Assembly: GCF_017614965.1 (NCBI RefSeq)
Contig: NZ_WVUG01000012.1
Span: forward strand, 1-64,000
Reading direction: 5' to 3'
DNA: 64,000 bases
Origin: Streptomyces griseorubiginosus
GTDB taxonomy: Bacteria; Actinomycetota; Actinomycetes; Streptomycetales; Streptomycetaceae
A model generated the notes under the pieces. It made no database searches. It worked only from the letters and a program-made list of their open reading frames with translations, and was not told where the DNA came from. A program made the translations under genes and the position numbers. Of this stretch, positions 25,605 through 33,084 are shown piece by piece; position 1 is the stretch's first letter; every line of letters starts with the position of its first letter.

Positions 25605-26539
25605 GCGGAGGCCCCCTGCAGACGGCGACGGAGGAGCTGGAGGATCAGGCCGATCAGGCCCAGGGATGCGGCCAGGACGTAGGCCGAGGCGGCGCCGTAT
25701 CCGGCGGTGGCGTTCTGGAAGGCCTGCTGCCAGATGAAGTAGACGATGACGGTGGTGGAGCCGAGCGGGCCGCCCTTGGTGGTGACGTACACGAGGTCGA
25801 ACGCCTGGAGGGATTCGATGGTCTGCCACAGCAGCAGGAACACCGTGACGGGCCTGAGCGCGGGCAGCGTGACGTGGCGCAGGAGCTGGAGGCGGTCGGC
25901 GCCGTCCAGCCGGGCAGCCTCGATCAACGAGGCCGGCACGTCCTGGAGCGCCGCGAGGTAGATCACCAGGCAGAAGCCCGTACCGCTCCACAGGCTGATC
26001 GCGACGAGTACGGGAAGTGCCTGGGAGGGGTCGGTGAGGAAGCCCTGGGAGGGGATGCCGAGGTGGTGCAGGACGGCGTTGGCGGCGCCGAACTCGGGGT
26101 CGAGGATGAATGAGAACAGCACGCCCTGCGCGGTGGCGGAGACGACGAACGGGACGAAGTACAGGGTGCGGTAGAGCCCGACGAAGCGGATGCGCCGGTT
26201 GAGGGCGAGGGCGAGGAGCAGGCCGAGCACCATGCTGGCCGGCACGTACAGCGCGGTGTACAGCAGGGTGTTGCGCAGAGCCTGGCTGAAGTGCGGGTCC
26301 TGGGCGAGGGCGCGGTAGTTGTCCAGGCCCACCCAACGGCTGGGCGTGACGAGGTCGTCGGCCTGGAAGGACAGCAGCAGCGACCAGATGATGGGTACCA
26401 CGCTCAGGCCGATGATGATCAGCACGGCGGGGGAGACGAAGGTCCAGGCCATGGCGGCTTCACCGGCTCGTCTGCGGCGCAGGGCCCGCCGGCTGGTCGG
26501 TGGCCGGGACACGGTGATCGGGGTGGGCAGTCGCGACAT
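25601..26539 (-). CDS. ABC sugar transporter permease (MalF-type)
   Basis: This encodes 312 residues from ATG 26539. Six membrane spans are visible, beginning with TFVSPAVLIIIGLSVVPIIW. The EAA motif is ASLIEAARLDGADRLQLLRH followed by VTLPALRPV. It pairs with the following permease to form the membrane channel of a CUT1 sugar importer. The gene lies 11 bp after the binding-protein stop and overlaps the next gene by 4 bp. Confidence 0.9.
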   Translation of the reverse strand: MSRLPTPITVSRPPTSRRALRRRRAGEAAMAWTFVSPAVLIIIGLSVVPIIWSLLLSFQADDLVTPSRWVGLDNYRALAQDPHFSQALRNTLLYTALYVPASMVLGLLLALALNRRIRFVGLYRTLYFVPFVVSATAQGVLFSFILDPEFGAANAVLHHLGIPSQGFLTDPSQALPVLVAISLWSGTGFCLVIYLAALQDVPASLIEAARLDGADRLQLLRHVTLPALRPVTVFLLLWQTIESLQAFDLVYVTTKGGPLGSTTVIVYFIWQQAFQNATAGYGAASAYVLAASLGLIGLILQLLRRRLQGASA

Positions 26540-26550
26540 GACGGGGCTCC

Positions 26551-27879
26551 TCAGCGCGGGATGAGCAGTGCGGCATTGGCGTCGGCGGCGCAGGCGCGCA
26601 GTGCCTTGGTTGGGCTGCGCTGTCCCAGCAGCACGGCGACGACGGCCTGCCCGAGAGCCTGGGAGATCTGCGGATAGGCGGCGTGGACGGGGCGTGCCCT
26701 TGCCGTGTCGAGGGCCTTGGTGAAGACCCCCAGTCCCTCGGTGCCGCTTTCCTTGTGCTGCCAGGCAGGCAGATCGCGGGTTCGTCGGCTGAGGGGCAGG
26801 CTGCCTGCGTCGATGTCCCAGTGCACGTCCTGCGTGGGCTGCATGAGCCAGGTCACGAAGGTTTTGGCGGCTTGTCTGCGGGCGCCGCCGTTGTCGAACA
26901 CGGTCCAGGTGTCGGGTCCGCTAATGGTCACCGGCCGGCCGGAGAAGCTGGGCAGCGGCACGACGTGGTAGTCGATCTTCGCTTGGTGGATGTCGGGCAG
27001 CTGCCAGGGACCGGTGACCACCATGCCCATGCGGCCGGACTCGAAGACCTGGTACATCTGCTCACTGCCCGGCTTCGGGTCGATGTAGACGCTCTTGTCG
27101 CGTGCCAGGGTGGCCACCACTTCCAGGGCGCGGGTCCCGGCGTCGGCGAAGCCGATATGCCTGCCGTCGTCGGCGACGACATCCCCGCCGAGATCCCAGA
27201 TCATGGGCCACAGGCGCCAGACGGTGTCCTCGTCGCCGACGCCGGGCCAGCCGGTGCCGAAGCGGCCGCCGCCGGTGTCGGTGAGCGCATTGGCGGTGGC
27301 GACGAAGTCGTCCCATCGCCAGCCTGCTTCCGGCAGCGGCAGGCCGGCCCGCCGGAAGAGCTTCTTGTTGCAGACCACGGCGAGCGAGTCCAGCAGCGCG
27401 GGCGCGGCGCGCACCCGGCCGTTGACGGTCACGGCCGCACGTGCCGGTTCCCAGTAGGTCCCCCAGGGAGTATGGGCGTGTTTGACCATGTCGGTGAGGT
27501 CGACGACCTGCGGGCTGCGGGCGACGCTGGCGAGATCGGAACCGAAGATATAGGCGATGTCCGGATAGGAGCCGGCAGCGAGCGCGGCCGTCACCTTCTG
27601 GAGCATCGAGTCGGCGAGGACTCCGCCGCCCAGCTCGACCCGGATGCGGGGGTGACTGCGCATGAAGGCGGCGGCCAGGGATTCGAGGGCCTTCTTGCCG
27701 GTGTCGGTCTGACCGTGCCACATCTCGATGGTCACGGTGCCGTCGGCGCTGACGCCGTTGTCGCCGCCCGCCGCGCAGCCGGCGGCCGAGAGGCCCGTGG
27801 CCGCCGCCGTGGCCCAGGCCGCGCCGGTGCGCAGGACATCGCGGCGTGCGGGCGGCGCGCTGCGGGTGGCTGCACGCAT
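26551..27879 (-). CDS. Extracellular sugar-binding lipoprotein of the ABC importer
   Basis: This encodes 442 residues from ATG 27879, preceded by CCGGAGG. The N-terminus has a twin-arginine type start (PPARRDVLRTGAA) followed by a lipobox LSAAGC, so it is probably TAT-exported and lipid-anchored. The mature protein is a family 1 solute-binding protein: VTIEMWHGQTDTGKKALE, AAFMRSHPRIRVELG, GRMGMVVTGPWQLPDI and the C-terminal helices. It captures an oligosaccharide for the two downstream permeases. It is the first gene of the operon, and about 350 bp upstream lies one copy of the duplicated promoter-leader element. Confidence 0.9.
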   Translation of the reverse strand: MRAATRSAPPARRDVLRTGAAWATAAATGLSAAGCAAGGDNGVSADGTVTIEMWHGQTDTGKKALESLAAAFMRSHPRIRVELGGGVLADSMLQKVTAALAAGSYPDIAYIFGSDLASVARSPQVVDLTDMVKHAHTPWGTYWEPARAAVTVNGRVRAAPALLDSLAVVCNKKLFRRAGLPLPEAGWRWDDFVATANALTDTGGGRFGTGWPGVGDEDTVWRLWPMIWDLGGDVVADDGRHIGFADAGTRALEVVATLARDKSVYIDPKPGSEQMYQVFESGRMGMVVTGPWQLPDIHQAKIDYHVVPLPSFSGRPVTISGPDTWTVFDNGGARRQAAKTFVTWLMQPTQDVHWDIDAGSLPLSRRTRDLPAWQHKESGTEGLGVFTKALDTARARPVHAAYPQISQALGQAVVAVLLGQRSPTKALRACAADANAALLIPR

Positions 27880-28229
27880 GGGTACCTCCGGTGTGGAGCG
27901 GTGGGACAGGTGTGTTCGCGCAAGGAGTGCGTTCGCTGGACGCGTTCGGCGTACGCCGTTTCGGCCGCGGCCAAGGACGCTGGTCCCGCCGGGGCGGATG
28001 TGCGGCCGACCTGCGTCGGTCGTGGCGTCGCGGCGGGCGGGGCTCAGCGCCGCGAGCGTCGCGAGGCGGACGGTGCTCGTGCCGCTGTCGTCGGCACGGC
28101 GCGCCTCGGGTGCGGCGAGGCGGGGCGGGTACGGGCCTCGCGGGACCGTGTGGCTCGGTGAGCACGGGGAGCGCGTCCAGGCGGGGCCGTCGTGTCGCGG
28201 CGGCTGGGGGGAGTCGCGCGGATGAGGAT
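27880..28229 (-). other. Stretch between duplicated leader A and the binding-protein gene
   Basis: No recognisable gene. A 62-codon minus-strand frame begins at ATG 28232, the exact end of leader copy A, and stops at 28044. Its translation is low-complexity Arg/Pro/Ala-rich and matches no family I know. It may be the decayed remainder of a gene once controlled by the leader, or untranslated spacer leading into the ABC operon. A GGAGG ribosome-binding site for the binding-protein gene lies at its distal end. Confidence 0.4.
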
Positions 28230-28406
28230 CATGTGTGGCCCCAGATCCTGGTGGGCACGGCCCCGCCTCGGACCCCGACGGGATCCTGGCGACTCAGTCC
28301 GGGCTTCTGGCGCGTGGCCAGCTACCGGCTGGGCGTACCTCTGTCGCCGAGTGCTTCGACTGTGGCGTTGGCCAGGAGTTAAACGACGGTGATGGGCGTC
28401 TGTCAA
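28230..28406 (-). promoter_or_regulatory. Duplicated promoter plus structured leader, copy A
   Basis: Read on the minus strand this segment has a -35 TTGACA (28406-28401), a 17-bp spacer, a -10 TTTAAC (28383-28378), and then about 140 bp ending exactly at an ATG (28232). It aligns along its whole length with copy B at 29347-29523, and both are 177 bp. Shared blocks include CCCCGCCTCGGA, TCCTGGCGACTC and TACCGGCTGGGCGT (plus-strand reading). Two hairpins fall at equivalent places: CTGGC/GCCAG at 28307-28321, and GGCGTAC/GTCGCC at 28332-28348 with a CTCT loop (AGAG in the transcript). It could drive the sugar-importer operon downstream. Confidence 0.7.
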
Positions 28407-28477
28407 GAGGCGGTCCTGTGTGAATCTGCGCGAAACGGCGGTGAAATATGCATGATTGCGCACTGGTCGGAGCGTGA

Positions 28478-28520
28478 GCGTCGGCCTGTGACGCCTCACC
28501 GAGCCGTTACAGGCCGACGC
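28478..28520. terminator. Hairpin terminator after the GH114 gene
   Basis: A 16-nt inverted repeat (GCGTCGGCCTGTGACG, 11-nt loop, complementary arm with one G-T type mismatch) lies 14 bp beyond the stop of the minus-strand GH114 gene. It is a good rho-independent type hairpin without a T-tract and separates that gene from leader copy A. Confidence 0.75.
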
Positions 28521-28533
28521 GCGCTCTTTCGAC

Positions 28534-29349
28534 TCAGCAGGTCTTGCGGACGTACCCGCTGGCGCCGGCCGGTGAGACGTCCACGTCGCGCTGGACGATG
28601 CTCAGCGTGCCGCCCCACCCCCGGCACGCCTTCGACCTGCCGGCGTCGGTGTACTCGATCACGATCACGTTGTCACCGAAGGCACTGGTGTAGTCGCCGC
28701 ACTCGTCGTACTGGCCGCACTCCTCGGCCACGGCGAAGTCGAGGCCGTTGGCCTTGCGATTGCCGGCCAGCTCGGAGGTGTTCTTCTGGGCGATGGCCAG
28801 GCCGTCCGCGTGGGCGCGGGCGGAGAGCAGCTTGATGAACGCCTGTGCGTTGTTCGCCGTCAGGCGGTTCCCCGAGCGGGTGTAACTGTCGTAGTTGTCG
28901 GGCTCGACAGCCTGGTAGCCCTTGCTCCGGCAGCCGTCGATCTGGGCTCCGATCGTGCCGGCGATCCGCTGCCGCTTGGCGTCCGTGCTGACGTCGAGGA
29001 GGGCCTCGCCCCAGTCCTCGTCGTAGACGACCTTGCCCGCGGAGTCGCGCAGCAACAGGTCCGAGTCCCAGTCCTTCTCGGCGCCCGGCTGCGCCTGGAA
29101 GGCGTTGACGTAGCAGATGTTGTACAGGCCCGCAGCGGGGGACGCGGTGTGGTCACGAGTGACGACCTTGACACCCCTCGGCGGGGTGTAGGCGCCTCCG
29201 ATCTGGTAGTCGAAGGCGGCATGGGCGGGCGGCGGGGTTACGGTCGCGGCCTGCGTCGAGGGCGCCTGGACGAGCAGGGAGCCGGTCAGGGCCGCAGCGC
29301 CGATGGCCGCGCCGGTGAGTTTGCGGGAGGCGGTGTTCAGGTTGCTCAT
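28534..29349 (-). CDS. Secreted GH114-like endo-alpha-1,4-polygalactosaminidase
   Basis: This encodes 271 residues from ATG 29349. A Sec signal peptide is evident (positively charged start, KLTGAAIGAAALTGSLLV, cleavage near TQAA). The mature domain is a TM1410/GH114-type TIM barrel: FDYQIGGAYTPP, YNICYVNAFQAQPGA, WDSDLLLRDSAGKVVYDEDW, the acidic GYQAVEPDNYDSYTR block, LAIAQKNTSELA and AVAEECGQYDEC. Family members cleave alpha-1,4-linked galactosamine in polymers such as galactosaminogalactan or Pel. It is monocistronic, driven by leader copy B, and ends at a strong hairpin. Confidence 0.8.
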   Translation of the reverse strand: MSNLNTASRKLTGAAIGAAALTGSLLVQAPSTQAATVTPPPAHAAFDYQIGGAYTPPRGVKVVTRDHTASPAAGLYNICYVNAFQAQPGAEKDWDSDLLLRDSAGKVVYDEDWGEALLDVSTDAKRQRIAGTIGAQIDGCRSKGYQAVEPDNYDSYTRSGNRLTANNAQAFIKLLSARAHADGLAIAQKNTSELAGNRKANGLDFAVAEECGQYDECGDYTSAFGDNVIVIEYTDAGRSKACRGWGGTLSIVQRDVDVSPAGASGYVRKTC

Positions 29350-29523
29350 GTGGTGAGCTCCAGAGGAAGCGGGCACGTCCCCGCCTCGGACACGTGGGCG
29401 TCCTGGCGACTCGGGCCGGGCTCGCGGCGCGAGGGGCTGCATACCGGCTGGGCGTGCCTCTGCACGCGGAGCGTGGCTCCGGCGTTTGCCCAGGAGTAAA
29501 GCGACCACCTGTGAGGATGTCAA
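29347..29523 (-). promoter_or_regulatory. Duplicated promoter plus structured leader, copy B
   Basis: On the minus strand: -35 TTGACA (29523-29518), 17-bp spacer, -10 TTTACT (29500-29495), then a leader of about 140 nt ending at the ATG of the GH114 gene. It is a partner of copy A with the same length and block order. Hairpins: CTCGC/GCGAG at 29421-29433 and GCGTGC/GCACGC at 29452-29467 with a CTCT loop (AGAG in the transcript). Stem sequences differ from copy A but stay paired. A GGAG lies 8 nt before the start codon. Confidence 0.75.
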
Positions 29524-29871
29524 CGCACCGCCGAACTCCCCCAGTTGCGCGGCCAGTCGGGGGCCCGCGCGAGGGCGCGACAGCCGGCGCGACGTCACCG
29601 TGCCGATCACATCGCGGCACACCCAGGGCCGAAGTCACGGCGAGCAACGCGGCCAGGGCGGCGGCCGACGGAACCGCGACCTCGACGAGCCGCTCCGGCC
29701 AGGACCGACCGGTGCACAGGCGGAGACCCAGGGCCGCCAACCAGTGGCGGTTCTCAGGTGGGGTGATCGCATGCCGAGCACCTGAGCGTCCGCCCCGGCT
29801 CCGTGCTCGAACCTCGGTCGGCGCATCGGCGACGATGCCCGAGATCCCCGAGTGGCCAAAGAATGCTTGAA
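29524..29871. other. Intergenic region upstream of leader copy B
   Basis: No gene-like sequence is seen in these ~350 bp. The short frames present are Arg/Pro-rich shadows without family features. It separates the GH114 promoter from the inverted repeat that precedes the Gfo/Idh/MocA gene. Confidence 0.4.
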
Positions 29872-29911
29872 GATGCTCGATATAGGCGTTGATCCTGCAT
29901 GATCGAGCATC
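29872..29911. promoter_or_regulatory. Long-spaced perfect inverted repeat (possible operator)
   Basis: GATGCTCGAT at 29872-29881 and its exact complement ATCGAGCATC at 29902-29911 are separated by 20 bp, so the half-site centres are 30 bp apart, close to three helical turns. It lies in an AT-richer patch 185 bp upstream of the oxidoreductase start and could be an operator or a hairpin. Confidence 0.45.
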
Positions 29912-30095
29912 TATGGTCTTGGTGGAGCCGTCGGGCTCAGGATGCGTGTCGCTTGTGGTGAGTCATGGTGCATGTCTGCCGTGCCCTCGTGCGGGCTGCG
30001 TTGTCACAGCGCCCCTGCTACGGCGGCCGACCCTCCGCCGGCCACCCGCGCCCAGGCGTCAGCCGTGTCTCCCCGTCTCCGACGAAGGGGTGTCC

Positions 30096-31331
30096 ATGAC
30101 CAGTCATCCGGCCGAGCCGGAACTGCGCGTCGGTGTCGTCGGCACAGGCCAACGGGCAGCGCTGGCCGGCCGGGCGGAGCGGCACGGTCGGGCCCGCGTG
30201 GTCTCCTGCGCCGATACGTCCGAGCGTGGCCGTGCCGACGCCCGGAAGATCTTCGGGAGCGGTGTTCAGGTCCACGAGCACTACGAGGACATGCTCGCGG
30301 ACGATCTGGACGCAGTTTTCGTCCTCACCCCGGACGACGTGCACACCGCTCCGGCCCTCTACTTCCTCGAAGCGGGTGTCGCTGTGTTCGTCGAAAAGCC
30401 TCTGGCCATCGACCTCGACGACTGCGACCGGATCCTGGCCACCGCGGCCCGCACCGGCACCCGGCTGTACGTCGGGCACAACCTTCGCCATCTGCCGGTC
30501 CTGCGCACCATGCGCGGACTCGTCGACGAGGGGGCGATCGGAACCGTGCGGGCCGTGTGGTGCCGACACTTCGTGGGCCACGGCGGCGACTACTACTTCA
30601 AGGACTGGCACGCCGAACGAGCCCGGACCACCGGCCTGTTGCTCCAGAAAGGCGCACACGACCTGGACGCGATCCATTGGCTGGCGGGCGGCAGCGCCCG
30701 CACGGTGACCGCACTGGGCGACCTGTCCGTTTACGGTGCCAATCCGCACCGCCGTACCCAGCCACAGGGTTCGGCGCGGGTGCAGGACTGGTTCGACAAG
30801 GGCGTCTGGCCGCCGTCCGCGCTGCGCGACCTCAACCCCGTCATCGACGTGGAGGACATCAGCATGGTGCTTGCTCGCCTCAACAACGGGGTGCTCACGA
30901 GCTACCAGCAATGTCACTTCACCCCGGACTACTGGCGCAACTACACCGTCATCGGCGACGAAGGCCGGATCGAGAACCTCGGGGACGGTGTCGAGGGCGA
31001 CGCCCCGGTGATCAAGGTGTGGAACCGGCGGCGGTCCGGCTATCGCCCCGGGGCGGATCTGACCCTGCCCCCCGCCGAAGCAGCCGGCGGCTCGCACGGC
31101 GGCGCGGATCAGTCCCTCGTCGACGAGTTCCTGCATTTCGTCGCGTACGGCGGCGCAACCGAGACGTCGCCCGTCGCCGCCCGCGAAGCCGTCGCGACCG
31201 GCATCGCGGCCACCACGTCGCTGCGTTCGGGCGGCACTCCGGTGGAGATCCCCGCCATCGCCCCGCACCTCGCCGACTACTTCGAGCGTCACCAGCCCGG
31301 CTCCCGTGCCCCCGCATTCCGGGGCGACTGA
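30096..31331 (+). CDS. Gfo/Idh/MocA-family oxidoreductase
   Basis: This encodes 411 residues from ATG 30096 with GAAGGGG upstream. An in-frame extension to 29889 is unsupported. The N-terminal Rossmann fold has RVGVVGTGQRAALAGRA, and the family EKP motif follows in VAVFVEKPLAIDLDDCD. The C-terminal alpha/beta domain has LLLQKGAHDLDAIHWLAGG, VDVEDISMVLARL and QCHFTPDYWRNYTVIG. The family comprises NAD(P)-dependent sugar dehydrogenases and the retaining GH109 hydrolases. Context beside a GH114 enzyme and a sugar importer suggests a carbohydrate substrate, possibly an amino sugar, but this is not shown by motif. Confidence 0.85.
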   Translation: MTSHPAEPELRVGVVGTGQRAALAGRAERHGRARVVSCADTSERGRADARKIFGSGVQVHEHYEDMLADDLDAVFVLTPDDVHTAPALYFLEAGVAVFVEKPLAIDLDDCDRILATAARTGTRLYVGHNLRHLPVLRTMRGLVDEGAIGTVRAVWCRHFVGHGGDYYFKDWHAERARTTGLLLQKGAHDLDAIHWLAGGSARTVTALGDLSVYGANPHRRTQPQGSARVQDWFDKGVWPPSALRDLNPVIDVEDISMVLARLNNGVLTSYQQCHFTPDYWRNYTVIGDEGRIENLGDGVEGDAPVIKVWNRRRSGYRPGADLTLPPAEAAGGSHGGADQSLVDEFLHFVAYGGATETSPVAAREAVATGIAATTSLRSGGTPVEIPAIAPHLADYFERHQPGSRAPAFRGD

Positions 31332-31378
31332 GCCCCGGCCGCAATCCACCGACCCACGCAGTGCTCCTGTGATCCTCT

Positions 31379-31813
31379 ATGGCCTTGGCGAAGGGACGGC
31401 GATGTTCGCGGCCAACTGCCTGCACGCGTGGTGGCACGTACATCCTCTGTGGTTCGATCGGCCGCCTGCTGCTCGCGCTCTTCCTGACCGCGGTCGGCTA
31501 CGCAGTCACCCGCGCGCACCTGCTTCCCGGCTGGACTGGCCGTTCGGCCTACGTCCTCGCCGCGGTGAACCTGGCCTTTGTCCCGTCCCTGTTCTTCGGC
31601 AACACCCCCGCGCACTTCTATGCGGCGAACGGGTGGGGCAGCACGGCCCTGATGGGGGCGTTGCTGAGCTACTGGCTGCTCGCCGTGGGCATCTCCACCT
31701 ACCGACGGGAGTGTCGCGGCGGGCGTCCTGGATCAACTCCCGGTCTCAGCCGGTTCATGCCGCTCTTGCCTGGGCCGCATGGGCCGGCTGGTGATTCCAC
31801 CCGCGAGGCGTGA
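31379..31813 (+). CDS. Small membrane protein, start uncertain
   Basis: The frame from ATG 31379 gives 144 residues. The N-terminal ~25 residues look non-coding. From about residue 25 the sequence is clearly membrane-like: IGRLLLALFLTAVGYAVT, AYVLAAVNLAFVPSLFFG, then NGWGSTALMGALLSYWLLAV. It may be the intact short protein or the C-terminal part of a larger membrane protein whose 5' end has been lost. I do not recognise the family. Confidence 0.45.
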   Translation: MALAKGRRCSRPTACTRGGTYILCGSIGRLLLALFLTAVGYAVTRAHLLPGWTGRSAYVLAAVNLAFVPSLFFGNTPAHFYAANGWGSTALMGALLSYWLLAVGISTYRRECRGGRPGSTPGLSRFMPLLPGPHGPAGDSTREA

Positions 31814-31857
31814 TGCCTGGACTGCTTGCGGACGCGGTCGGAGGGGCGACGTACGCG

Positions 31858-32997
31858 TCAGATGGTCCGAAGACCGACCGCCAGTGTCAGTTCAAGGACC
31901 CGGTGTGGCGATGCGAGGTCCGGAAACAGTTCCCGCAGCTGTGACATCCGGTACCGGACCGTCTGGGGATGGACGAACAACGCCGCCGCTGCCTCGTCGC
32001 GCCTGCCCTGGTGCAGCAGCCACGCCCGCAGCGTCTCCTCCAGCCGCAGTGCGGTCGCGGGAGGCAAGGTCTGCAACGGTGCGAGGGCTCGGGCACGCAG
32101 GTCCGCGAACGCGTCCGCGTCGGCGCTCAGCACCAGTTCGGGCAGGTGGTCCTCGGTGTCGCGAATTTCAGGGGAGACGGAGCGCGCGCGTACGGCTCGT
32201 GCGTACGAGGCGGAAGCACGAGTCCAGGGCCGGGCCGGGCCGACCACGGCGGTGCGCTCGGTCAGCTGCCGCAGGAGATGTGATCGGTCGGCATCGGGGA
32301 CGAGCAGCACACCGGTGGCGTCCGGCAGATCGTCGAGGACGAGGGTGCTCGGGTCCAGCGTGCGGTAGGCAGGCCGGGCCTGGGCGGCGGGCAGCAGGAC
32401 CGCGGTCAGCGAAACGGGAGGCTGCCACCCGGCCCGTTGAGCGGAGGCCAGCAGCACGTCCGGGGCCGCGCCGGCGAGGAGGTCGCGGGCCAGGTGTTCC
32501 AGGTGGCGCTCGTGGGCCCTGCCCCGGGCAGCCAGTTCGTCGGCGTGGCCCGCGGCGCTCGCGGCGGAGAGCTCGTCGATGTAGGCGAAGGTCAGCTCGG
32601 CGAACTTGGCGACCTCGGCGGCGGGCAGACCCGCGGGTACGGCACCCGCTGCCAGGCATCGCCAGGCCACGCGGGCGCCGACGCGATAGGCGCTGAGCAG
32701 GGCGTCCATCGAACGGCCGTCGCGGACCTCGCCGCGGCCCAGCTCGTAGGCCGCGTCACTGGCGTCACCGCCTGCGGCCTTCCCGCTTGCGAGGTCCAGG
32801 TAGTGTCCCAGGGCGGTGCGGACGGCTCGGCGGATGGTGGCGCCCATGTGGCCCGTCAGGGCGTTGGCGTAGGGAGGGACCTCGTCGATGATCGCCTGGA
32901 CGACCTCGTCCGCGGTGGTCTTCAACTCGGCCCGAAGTGCGGTGACCGTCGTCTCATCCAGGGCCAGTTCGCTGACCCTCCGCATGGCATGGCTCAC
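31858..32997 (-). CDS. PucR/CdaR-type helix-turn-helix regulator
   Basis: This encodes 379 residues from GTG 32997, with AGGGA upstream on the minus strand. A TTG at 33018 or ATG at 32985 are alternatives. The long N-terminal helical region (VVQAIIDEVPPYANALTG, DALLSAYRVGARVAWRCL) is an RsbT-like/unknown sensor part. The C-terminal PucR domain has EETLRAWLLHQGRRDEAA and the HTH LFVHPQTVRYRMSQLRELF. It is divergent from the ferredoxin reductase/desaturase operon with 87 bp between starts, making regulation of membrane-lipid desaturation its most likely job. Confidence 0.85.
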   Translation of the reverse strand: MSHAMRRVSELALDETTVTALRAELKTTADEVVQAIIDEVPPYANALTGHMGATIRRAVRTALGHYLDLASGKAAGGDASDAAYELGRGEVRDGRSMDALLSAYRVGARVAWRCLAAGAVPAGLPAAEVAKFAELTFAYIDELSAASAAGHADELAARGRAHERHLEHLARDLLAGAAPDVLLASAQRAGWQPPVSLTAVLLPAAQARPAYRTLDPSTLVLDDLPDATGVLLVPDADRSHLLRQLTERTAVVGPARPWTRASASYARAVRARSVSPEIRDTEDHLPELVLSADADAFADLRARALAPLQTLPPATALRLEETLRAWLLHQGRRDEAAAALFVHPQTVRYRMSQLRELFPDLASPHRVLELTLAVGLRTI

Positions 32998-33084
32998 GTT
33001 TTTATTCCCTGCGAACAAATCAGTCGACCAGATTCACGTCCTGTGGTCAGGACTTTACGCCTCAAGGCGCAGCAAGCTGGAGTC

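Noticed and set aside
28230-28406. Assignment of the duplicated leader to cobalamin, c-di-AMP (ydaO) or c-di-GMP riboswitches
   Set aside because: Some fragments look superficially similar (CCGG blocks, CCAGGA), but the diagnostic cores of those classes are absent, and length and order differ.
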